Shown piece by piece: positions 57,580-64,000 of a DNA stretch of 64,000 nt. Within the stretch, counting starts at the first letter, position 1. Every line of letters starts with the position of its first letter. A model generated the notes under the pieces. The model saw only the letters and a program-made list of their open reading frames with translations. It was not told the DNA's origin and did not search any database. Location: positions 62,001-126,000 of the forward strand of contig CAWAEG010000009.1 of the NCBI GenBank assembly GCA_963780895.1, given 5' to 3'. The translations under genes were made by a program, and so were the position numbers. The DNA is from DASQFI01 sp963780895 (GTDB taxonomy: Bacteria; Acidobacteriota; Vicinamibacteria; Vicinamibacterales; SCN-69-37).

Positions 57580-57966
57580 TTATGCGGAAACTTCAATCCG
57601 TTCGGCGTCGCCCCACAGCCGCTCGAGCGCGTAGAACTCGCGCGTCGCGGGCGTGAAGACGTGGAAGATGAAGTCGAAGTAGTCGATGAGGATCCACTCG
57701 GCGCGATCGTAGCCCTCGACGAGCGCCGGCTTCGTGCCGGCGCGCCCGAGCGCCTGCTGCACGGCGTCGGCAATCGCCTGCACCTGCCGGATGTTCGCCC
57801 CCGTGCAGATGACGAAGAAGTCGGTGAACGCCGACGCCTTCCGCAGGTCGAGGACGAGCACGTCGAGCGCTTTCTTCTCGAGCGCGGCGGTGATTCCGGC
57901 GGTCAAATCCGACGACAGGCGAGGCGTGGCGGGTCGTTTGCGCGGGCGTTTCGGCGTTGGCGTCAT
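57580..57966 (-). CDS. rsfS: Ribosomal silencing factor
   Basis: This 128-residue protein of the RsfS/YbeB/iojap family has KKALDVLVLDLRKASAFTDFFVICTGAN (about residues 30-58), QVQAIADAVQQAL, and EGYDRAEWILIDYFDFIFHVFTPATREFYALERLWGDA at the end. It binds ribosomal protein L14 and blocks subunit joining in starvation. The basic N-terminal extension (PTPKRPRKRPATP) is unusual but plausible. It overlaps nadD by ATGA. Confidence 0.95.
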   Translation of the reverse strand: MTPTPKRPRKRPATPRLSSDLTAGITAALEKKALDVLVLDLRKASAFTDFFVICTGANIRQVQAIADAVQQALGRAGTKPALVEGYDRAEWILIDYFDFIFHVFTPATREFYALERLWGDAERIEVSA

Positions 57967-58593
57967 GCGAGGTACAGGTTCTGCCTTTCGATGTACGTCT
58001 TGACCGCGGGCGCGACAAGGCCGTCGATGGACTCGCCGCGCGTTCGACGCTCGCGCACGTCGGTCGACGAGACCGGCGCCGTCGGAGCATCAACAAGAAA
58101 GATACCGGGTCTGGAGGGGATCTCACACGGAGTTTCGATCATCCTTCCGGCGAGCGTGGGGAGCAGTCCCCGCAGCAGGGGCGCGGCGCAGCCGGGCCGC
58201 GAAACGACCACGAAGTGCGTGCGATCGAGGATGGCGGGGTAGTCCTTCCACGTGGCGATGTCGCGAAACGCGTCGGCGCCCGTGATGAAAAACAGTCTCG
58301 CAGGATCGATACCGGCCGCGGCGAGCCGATCGAGCGTCGCCAGAGGTATAGGACGGACCGTCAGCCTCCATCTCGAAGTCGGACACGACCAGTCCCGGCC
58401 GGTCCTGCGCGGCCAGCGCCGCCATCGCGAAACGGTGTGAGGCGGAGGCGGTCGGGGGGCTCCGATGCGGCGGCCAACGCGCAGGCATGACCTGCACTTC
58501 GTCGAGCCCCAGCGCCCGCCTGGCGGCTTCCGCGACGTCGAGATGACCGAGATGAATCGGATCGAACGTCCCACCGAAGATGCCCGTCCGCAT
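57963..58593 (-). CDS. nadD: Nicotinate-nucleotide adenylyltransferase, one frameshift
   Basis: The start at 58593 gives MRTGIFGGTFDPIHLGHLDVAEAAR with the GGTFDPIHxGH nucleotidyl-transferase motif. After MEADGPSYT the frame changes, and one extra base near 58344 restores LATLDRLAAAGIDPARLFFITGADAFRDIATW. SSTDVRERRTRGESIDGLV gives the ISSTxIR motif near the end. About 209 residues result. It makes NaAD for NAD synthesis and is usually essential. The operon order obgE-nadD-rsfS is conserved. Confidence 0.92.
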
Positions 58594-59635
58594 CAGACGG
58601 CCGTCGGTTGGGGGCTTCGCGCCACTTCGCGCCAGATGGCTTCGAGGAGCTCGGGCAGGCCTTCGCCGGTGGCGCCGGAGACCGGGTACAGCGGAACACC
58701 AGCGGCGTCGAGGTGCTTTCGCAACGCCTCGAGCCGCGAGGGATCGCCCATCACGTCGATCTTGTTCGCGGCGGCGATGCGCGGCTTGTCGGCCAGCGCG
58801 ACGGCCGCATCGTCGCCCGCGCCCGCGAAGAGCGCGAGCTCCCGGCTGATCACGTCGAAGTCGTTGGCGGGATCGCGTCCCGTTTCCGGCGACATGTCGA
58901 TCACGTGCACGAGCAGCTTCGTGCGCTCGAGGTGCGCGAGGAACTTCGTGCCGAGGCCAAGGCCCGTGTGCGCCCCCGGAATCAACCCAGGCACATCCGC
59001 CACCACGAACGTCCGATCGTCGCTCAGGTGCACGACGCCGAGGTTCGGGGTCAGCGTCGTGAACGGATAGTCGGCGATTTTCGGCTTGGCCGCAGAGACA
59101 CGCGAAATCAGCGTGCTCTTGCCGGCGTTCGGAAAGCCGACGAGACCCGCGTCGGCCAAAAGCTTGAGGCGCAGCCGGAGCGTGCGTTCCTCGCCGGCGC
59201 GGCCCGGCTCGACGCGGCGCGGCGCTCGATTCGTGGACGTCGCGAACGCCGCGTTCCCGCGGCCGCCATGCCCGCCGCGCGCGACCAGGACGCGGTCGCC
59301 GGCCTGCGCGAGATCCGCGAGCGGAATCAGGTCGTCTGCGACTTTTTCGTACACGATCGTGCCGGGCGGCACTTCGAGGACGAGATCGGCTCCGTCGTGA
59401 CCCGTGCGGTTCGAGCCCTGGCCGTGCTGGCCGCGCTCGCCGCGAAACTCTGGATGAAAACGGTACGTGACGAGCGTGTTCTGATGGAGCTCGCGACGAG
59501 ATAAATCGAGCCGCCGTGTCCGCCATCGCCGCCGTTCGGTCCGCCGCGCGGGACGAACTTCTCGCGCCGGAAGCTCAGGCAGCCGTTGCCGCCGCCGCCC
59601 GCTTCGACCTGGATATCGACTTCATCGACGAACAT
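58593..59635 (-). CDS. obgE: Obg family GTPase, one frameshift
   Basis: The N-terminal Obg fold (MFVDEVDIQVEAGGGGNGCLSFRREKFVPRGGPNGGDGGHGGSIY) is followed by a frame change near 59486, where one C seems missing. The frame then reads HQNTLVTYRFHPEFRGERGQHGQGSNRTGHDGADL. The GTPase domain has G1 VGFPNAGKSTLI, switch region YPFTTLTPNLG, G3 VADVPGLI and G4 ANKIDV. The repaired length is ~347 residues. It acts in late 50S assembly and stress response, and sits in the rplU-rpmA-obgE operon. Confidence 0.93.
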
Positions 59636-59673
59636 GGGAGGAATCTGAAGAGATGGACTTCAGATTCTCGTGC

Positions 59674-59934
59674 TCAGTGTTCGACGGGCTCGATGCTGAT
59701 GACCCGCCCGTGCGCGCCGTGATCGGAGAACTTCACCCGTCCCGCGATTTTCGCGAACAGCGTGTCGTCTTTGCCGCGGCCGACGTTCAGGCCCGGCCGG
59801 AACCGCCGCCCGCGCTGGCGGACGAGGATCGAGCCGCCGGTGACGAGGTTGCCGTCGAACCGCTTGACGCCCAGGCGCTGCGAGTTGCTGTCGCGTCCGT
59901 TCCGCGAACTGCCTTGTCCCTTTTTATGTGCCAT
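59674..59934 (-). CDS. rpmA: 50S ribosomal protein L27
   Basis: This 86-residue protein starts MAHKKGQGSSRNGRDSNSQRLGVKRFDG, with GGSILVRQRGRRFRPGLNVGRGKDDTLFA and GRVKFSDHG following, the full L27 pattern. The N-terminus is the kind that reaches the peptidyl-transferase centre without a cleaved leader. It lies 11 bases after rplU. Confidence 0.98.
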   Translation of the reverse strand: MAHKKGQGSSRNGRDSNSQRLGVKRFDGNLVTGGSILVRQRGRRFRPGLNVGRGKDDTLFAKIAGRVKFSDHGAHGRVISIEPVEH

Positions 59935-59945
59935 GACGGCTTTCC

Positions 59946-60257
59946 TTAGACGTTGATGCTCTTGACCTGGACGCGCGTCTGGTGCGAGCGGTGGCCCTTG
60001 GTCCGGCGGTACTGCTTGCGCCGCTTCATCTTGAAGACGCGGATCTTCTTGCCCTTGGTCTCTTCCAGCACGACGCCGGTCACCGAGGCGCCGGCGACGT
60101 ACGGCGTGCCGACGACGACGTGGTCGCCGGTTTCGACGATGAGGACCTTGTCGAAGGTCACTTCCGAACCGGCATCGGCCCCGAGTCGGTCGACGACGAC
60201 GACCGCCCCTTCCGTGACTTTTTCCTGCCGGCCGCCGGTGTCAACGATTGCGAACAT
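59946..60257 (-). CDS. rplU: 50S ribosomal protein L21
   Basis: This gene encodes 103 residues from the ATG at 60257 (MFAIVDTGGRQEKVTEGAVV); an upstream in-frame ATG would add eight unrelated residues. ETKGKKIRVFKMKRRKQYRRTKGHRSHQTRVQVKSI is the L21 C-terminal signature. GGGAG lies upstream as ribosome site. A dispersed repeat (60268-60312) and a hairpin (60379-60433) occupy the promoter region. Confidence 0.97.
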   Translation of the reverse strand: MFAIVDTGGRQEKVTEGAVVVVDRLGADAGSEVTFDKVLIVETGDHVVVGTPYVAGASVTGVVLEETKGKKIRVFKMKRRKQYRRTKGHRSHQTRVQVKSINV

Positions 60258-60267
60258 GTCCCATGCT

Positions 60268-60312
60268 CCCGCCTGCGCCAAGGCTTCGGCGAGGCCCGCG
60301 GACGCGGGCCCT
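60268..60312. repeat. Dispersed CAAGGCTTCGGCGAGGC repeat in the rplU leader
   Basis: TGCGCCAAGGCTTCGGCGAG followed by GCCCGCGGACGCGGGC (a small hairpin) lies directly upstream of rplU. A close relative, TGCCAAAGCTCGGCGAGGCT, is inside dprA at 62681-62700, and a third relative is at 40055-40090. Confidence 0.6.
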
Positions 60313-60378
60313 CAGACTGACGTACGCACGGCGGCGCGTTTCCGGCCGTGCCAGAACACATAAGCGTAGCACACCCCC

Positions 60379-60433
60379 ACCTCGGGTTTCCTTTTCCTGG
60401 TGGTGCTCTTCGGAGGAAAAGGAAACCCGAGGT
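60379..60433. repeat. Hairpin of the ACCTCGGGTTTC family, copy 3
   Basis: ACCTCGGGTTTCCTTTTCC and GGAAAAGGAAACCCGAGGT pair perfectly over 19 bases around a TGGTGGTGCTCTTC-type loop. It is between the lipoprotein gene's stop and rplU's start, both minus strand, so it may terminate the first or influence the second. Confidence 0.9.
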
Positions 60434-60499
60434 GTTCCTCAGTTCACTGACCGGAACTGAGCGACTCCCGGCGGTGCGACAGGTGTGACGTGAAAAGAC

Positions 60500-61273
60500 C
60501 TACTTCAGCAGAATCCGCGTGCCTTTGATCTTCTGCGTGCTGAGCGTGTTCAGGAAGCCCGGCAGGAGCTTGTCCATCAGCTCGAAGTACGACGAGAGCG
60601 CCGGCGTGTTCTGGTTTTCCTGATACAGCGCCTCTTCGTGGAACGACTCCGAGTACAGCTGCGCGCCGGTCCGGCCGTCGATGAAGACGAACTTCGGCGT
60701 CAACGCGAAGCCTTTCATGTTGCTGAACTGCCGCTGCTCGACGTAGCGCGTGATGCCGCGGTCGTCGATGAACGGCTGGGCGCGCGAGACCATGCCGCTC
60801 TTCGCGACTTCCGTGAACAGCACGGAGCCGGTGACGATGAGCGGTCCCTGATACTCCTCGCCGATCTTCTTCCAGAACTCCACGTCCGCGAAGATCTTTT
60901 CGTACTCCTGGAGATCCTTCTCGTTCTTGATCTTCGGTTCATCGGAGGGTGTGTCGCCCTGGGGCGCCGACCCGTTGCCGGCGCCGCGCCGGCGATCCAC
61001 TTCGTCGACGAGCGTCAGCACGTCGGCGTCGATGACCTTGAGCTCCGACTTCGTGCGGAGCTGGCTGCGGAGCAGCCGCGCCGTCTCGGTGTTCGGATCG
61101 ATGTTCTTCGAGCCGCCGCCGAGGAAGCCGGCGACGAGCACGCGCTGGAACGGCGTGACGTCGAGCTTCGCCTGGATCGGCGTCTCGACGGCGATTTCGT
61201 AGAAGCTCAGGCACCCGGCCGACGCCAACGCGGCGACGACACTACCGATCGCGGCGACGGTTCTGACGGTCAT
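60500..61273 (-). CDS. Lipoprotein of unknown function (CsgG-like character)
   Basis: This 257-residue protein has a lipobox ALASAGC (Cys 21). QRVLVAGFLGGGSKNIDPNTETARLLRSQLRTKSELKVIDADVL resembles the alternating strands and helices of CsgG/TolB-N-like lipoproteins; YQGPLIVTGSVLFTEV and GFALTPKFVFIDGRTGAQLYSESFHEE follow. A charged low-complexity linker (about 95-120) divides it. No enzyme motif is seen. It overlaps the TPR gene's end by 32 bases, so they form an operon. Confidence 0.7.
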   Translation of the reverse strand: MTVRTVAAIGSVVAALASAGCLSFYEIAVETPIQAKLDVTPFQRVLVAGFLGGGSKNIDPNTETARLLRSQLRTKSELKVIDADVLTLVDEVDRRRGAGNGSAPQGDTPSDEPKIKNEKDLQEYEKIFADVEFWKKIGEEYQGPLIVTGSVLFTEVAKSGMVSRAQPFIDDRGITRYVEQRQFSNMKGFALTPKFVFIDGRTGAQLYSESFHEEALYQENQNTPALSSYFELMDKLLPGFLNTLSTQKIKGTRILLK

Positions 61274-61595
61274 AGATTTCCCTGAAGAGATCGTAGTTGT
61301 TGCGGATGAACGTGTTGCTCGGCTCGAGCTCCAGCGCCGTCTCGTAGGCTTTCCGCGCCTCGTCGAATCGGCCGAGCTGCTCGTACGCGATGCCGAGGTT
61401 GTTCCAGGCGCCGCCGTACGTCTTGTCGATCTCGATCGCTTTTTCGAAGCGGTACACCGCTTCCTTCCAGAGATTCTTCTGGGCGACGCGGATGCCGAAG
61501 TCCACTTGCGCTTTCGCGTCCGACCGCCGGTCCGCCAGGGCGGGTGCCGACATGAGGGCGACGAGAGCCGCCACGAGCCAGAGCCTGGTTCTCAT
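61242..61595 (-). CDS. Secreted TPR-repeat protein
   Basis: This 117-residue protein has a signal peptide (MRTRLWLVAALVALMSAPALA) and about two to three TPR units: LWKEAVYRFEKAIEIDKTYGGAWNNLGIAYEQLGRFDEARKAYETALELEPSNTFIRNNYDLFREIY. It would be a periplasmic scaffold, probably acting with the overlapping lipoprotein gene downstream. It is divergent from dprA. Confidence 0.88.
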   Translation of the reverse strand: MRTRLWLVAALVALMSAPALADRRSDAKAQVDFGIRVAQKNLWKEAVYRFEKAIEIDKTYGGAWNNLGIAYEQLGRFDEARKAYETALELEPSNTFIRNNYDLFREIYDRQNRRRDR

Positions 61596-61835
61596 GGAGT
61601 CTGCTCAAAATATAGCGCCGTCGCGCTGGCGAGCGACACCAAAATCGGGTGTCGAAGGCGACGAAGATCGATGAGATTTTTGCAAGACCGCTGCCGCGGG
61701 ACGTTGCAGTTTTCACGCACCGGGACCGGCTTTGCCGGCGGATTTCACTTTCGAACCGTGGCATGGCCACTGCATTTCACGGCGCTTTCAGTGGCGGCCG
61801 ACCGACTCCTTCGCCCGGGCTCCGGCATCGAAGAG

Positions 61836-62896
61836 ATGGTGGCCCTCTCGCTCCTGAGGCCGGGGCCAGACACCGCGGCCGCCCGGCACTTCAAGGATCT
61901 CGCCGAAGCCGGCGCCTTGTCACTGGGGAAACTCGCGGAACGGCTCGAAAGACGGCCCGGCGCGCGGGCCACGCTCATCCAGCGCGCCAGGCTGCTCGCC
62001 GGCCCGGCGCTGGCCGAAGCGGCCCGGCTGGGCTTGTCGATTCTGACCCAGCCGTCACCCGACTACCCGGACCGGCTTCGCCAGATTCCCGACCCGCCAA
62101 TCGTCTTGTGGGTCCGCGGCGAACGAGAGAGTGTCCACGGGCCCGCGGTGGCGATCGTCGGATCCCGGTCCGCGACCCCGACCGGCATCGCCGTGTCTGT
62201 GCGCCTGGGCCGCGAGCTGGCCGAGGCGGGGCTCGTGGTCGTCAGCGGGCTCGCGCGCGGCATCGACGGCGCGGCGCATCGCGGCGCGCTCGACGCGGGC
62301 GGCCGCACGCTCGGCGTGCTGGGGAGCGGCGTGGACGTGATCTATCCGCGCCAGCACGCGGCGCTCGCCGAGGAGATGCGCGCGCGCGGCGCGATCGTGA
62401 GCGAACTGGCGCCGGGCACTCCGCCGCGCGCGGGACACTTCCCGCTGCGCAATCGCATCATCAGCGGTCTCGCGCACGCGGTCGTCGTCGTGGAGGCGTC
62501 CGAGCGGAGCGGTTCGCTGATCACCGCGCGCGCGGCGCTCGAGCAGGGTCGCGACGTGCTGGCCGTGCCCGGCAACGTGATCTCCGGGCGCCACCGGGGC
62601 TGCCATGCTCTCATAAAGGATGGAGCGCGACTGGTCGAGACTGTAGACGACGTACTCGACGAGCTGAAGTGGCCCGCCTCTGCCAAAGCTCGGCGAGGCT
62701 CGCCACGCCCGAACCGGCGGTGACGTTGCAATTGAGCGGCCTGGAAGGAACAATGGCCGCCGGTGAGCCCTACAGCGTTGACGAATTGGCGCAGGCGACG
62801 GGCCGCCCCGTACACGAACTGCTCGCGGAGCTCGGGGCCCTCGAGATGGCCGGACGCGTCGCGCGACGGGCAGGCAGCGTCTTTGTCAGAACTTGA
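61836..62896 (+). CDS. dprA: DNA-processing protein DprA, frame broken near the C-terminus
   Basis: The Rossmann core is clear: VAIVGSRSATPTGIAVSVRLGRELAEAGLVVVSGLARGIDGAAHRGAL...GGRTLGVLGSGVDVIYPRQH, then FPLRNRIISGLAHAVVVVEASERSGSLITARAALEQGRDVLAVPG. The start at 61836 is the first ATG with DprA-like N-terminal sequence; earlier starts in the same frame are possible. The frame ends at 62723, but the winged-helix tail (YSVDELAQATGRPVHELLAELGALEMAGRVARR) continues in another frame to 62896. The change falls at a dispersed repeat (62681-62700). It loads RecA on incoming single-stranded DNA in transformation. Confidence 0.9.
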
Positions 62897-62923
62897 CGCG
62901 TCTGGTATGGGTACTAAGAGCAC

Positions 62924-63033
62924 GTGCAACGTGGAACTCAAAACTGAGAACTGAGGACTCTGCAACACTTGCCCGACGTGGGAGCATGCTCTAAGTTCTG
63001 AGTTCCAGGTTCTGAGTTCTGAGTTTCAACGAC
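62924..63033. repeat. Degenerate word-repeat tract (GAACTCAGA) with inverted halves
   Basis: The left half (GTGGAACTCAAAACTGAGAA and CTGAGGACT) faces the right half (AGTTCTGAGTTCCAGGTTCTG, AGTTCTGAGTTTC), giving a loose palindrome between dprA and topA. The word resembles the GTTCGAACTT word before dnaX. Confidence 0.7.
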
Positions 63034-63056
63034 AGGGCTCCAGACAAAGGAGAGAT

Positions 63057-64000
63057 GTGGCAAAGGTACTCGTGGTCGTCGAATCGCCGGCGAAGGCGAA
63101 GACGATCAACAAATATCTCGGACGCGACTACAAAGTCATCGCGTCGATGGGCCATGTCCGCGACCTGCCCAAGAGCAAGCTCGGCGTCGACGTGGACGCC
63201 GGTTTCGAACCGGAATACGTCGTCCTTCCCGACCGCGTGAAGGTCATCAAGGAGCTCAAGGACGCGGCGAAGAGCGCCACCGACATCTACGTCGCGACCG
63301 ACCCTGATCGCGAAGGCGAAGCGATCGGCTGGCATCTGTCCGAGGAGCTCGGCGCGGCGCGCAAGAAAGTGCGCCGTCTGATGTTCAACGAGATCACGAA
63401 GAAGGCGATCCTCGAGGCGATCAAGCACCCGGGCGAGATCGACATGAAGATGGTCGACGCGCAGCAGGCGCGGCGCGTGCTCGATCGCCTGGTCGGCTAC
63501 AAAATCAGCCCCATCCTCTGGGACAAGGTGCGTCGCGGCCTCAGCGCGGGCCGCGTCCAGTCGGTCGCGCTCAAGCTCATCTGCGATCGCGAGCGCGAGA
63601 TCGAAGCGTTCGTGCCCGAGGAGTACTGGCACGTCTTCGCGCGACTGGCCGCCGACGAGCCGCCGGAGTTCGACGCGAAGCTCGTCAAGAAGGGCGAGAG
63701 CGCCGTCAAAGTCACGAACGACGCCGAGGCGCAGGCCATCCTGTCGGATCTGTCGGCGGCGACGTTCGTGGTCTCGTCGGTGACGATGAAAGAGCGGAAG
63801 AAGCACGCCGTTCCGCCGTTCATCACCAGCAAGCTGCAGCAGGCGGCCCGTTTTCCAGTGAAGAAAACGATGATGGTCGCGCAGCAGCTCTACGAAGGCA
63901 TCGAGCTGCCGGGCGAAGATGCGGCCGTCGGGTTGATCACGTACATGCGCACCGACTCCGTGCGCGTCGCGGACCAGGCGCTCGACGAGGTTCGCGGGTT
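63057..64000 (+). CDS. topA: DNA topoisomerase I (partial, runs off the window)
   Basis: A GTG at 63057 with AAAGGAGA eight bases upstream starts MAKVLVVVESPAKAKTINKYLG. The Toprim domain shows VESPAKAKT, HVRDLPKS and ATDPDREGEAIGWHL. MFNEITKKAI and DAQQARRVLDRLVGYKISPILW follow, and the catalytic tyrosine appears in VGLITYMRTDSVRVAD (about residue 303) just before the edge. 314 codons are present of a protein usually ~750-900 long. It relaxes negative supercoils. Confidence 0.97.
   Translation, partial: MAKVLVVVESPAKAKTINKYLGRDYKVIASMGHVRDLPKSKLGVDVDAGFEPEYVVLPDRVKVIKELKDAAKSATDIYVATDPDREGEAIGWHLSEELGAARKKVRRLMFNEITKKAILEAIKHPGEIDMKMVDAQQARRVLDRLVGYKISPILWDKVRRGLSAGRVQSVALKLICDREREIEAFVPEEYWHVFARLAADEPPEFDAKLVKKGESAVKVTNDAEAQAILSDLSAATFVVSSVTMKERKKHAVPPFITSKLQQAARFPVKKTMMVAQQLYEGIELPGEDAAVGLITYMRTDSVRVADQALDEVRG

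Overview
This 64 kb window (about 65-67% GC by eye, coding almost throughout) looks like an Acidobacteriota chromosome, most likely a Vicinamibacteria-type lineage. The evidence is four large FtsX/MacB-type permeases of the Acidobacterial duplicated orphan permease (ADOP) class, a VWFA-related protein of the Acidobacteria-specific kind, a PadR-ADOP operon, a protein kinase carrying a C-terminal WD40-like propeller, and Gram-negative envelope genes (lpxC, lipoproteins).

Layout. 0-19 kb: accessory and signalling region with a PrcB-like protein, an S8 protease, four ADOP permeases, a VWA protein, PadR, one complete kinase and two kinase remnants, a RodZ-like HTH membrane protein and a small unknown protein. 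19-23 kb: YihY/BrkB membrane protein, GNAT acetyltransferase, then a badly frameshifted sulfatase-like gene and a frameshifted surface lipoprotein. 23.2-26.2 kb: SRP RNA, dnaX, ybaB, recR, a conserved core block full of single-base indels. 26.2-28.9 kb: DUF4203 membrane protein, OsmC, CBS and HIT proteins, separated by long inverted repeats. 28.9-36 kb: a lower-GC block with a TPR/sigma-54 activator, a membrane HD-GYP/GAF protein, and an S8 protease ending in 13 hexapeptide repeats (GMIWGG). 36-42.1 kb: peptide-type ABC importer (binding protein plus two permeases, no ATPase here), then an overlapping 4-hydroxy-2-oxoglutarate aldolase-like / alanine-glyoxylate aminotransferase pair. 42.2-49.4 kb: M48 protease, MtgA, NlpC/P60, HNH endonuclease, SMP-30-like protein, amino-acid permease, CoA-transferase. 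49.4-64 kb: core genes uvrA, lpxC, an ECF-sigma/STAS/small-protein operon, lysA-tmk, comF, rplU-rpmA-obgE-nadD-rsfS, a lipoprotein and a TPR protein, dprA and the start of topA.

The genes suggest a heterotroph that secretes proteases, imports peptides and amino acids, and handles glyoxylate produced from hydroxyproline-like substrates. Many genes, including essential ones (dnaX, tmk, nadD, obgE), are broken by single-base indels, mostly insertions. The sequence therefore probably comes from an incompletely polished assembly, and frameshifts are treated as likely sequence errors unless stated otherwise.

The most unusual content is non-coding. There is a rich population of palindromic and degenerate repeats: three copies of a hairpin built on ACCTCGGGTTTC, two ~160-200 bp inverted repeats with a shared core, several tracts of a short degenerate word whose sequence differs at each site, a ~220 bp element with terminal inverted repeats, and repeats lying in frame inside coding genes (kinase, uvrA, dnaX, S8 protease). 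No tRNA, CRISPR array, prophage or transposase gene was seen.
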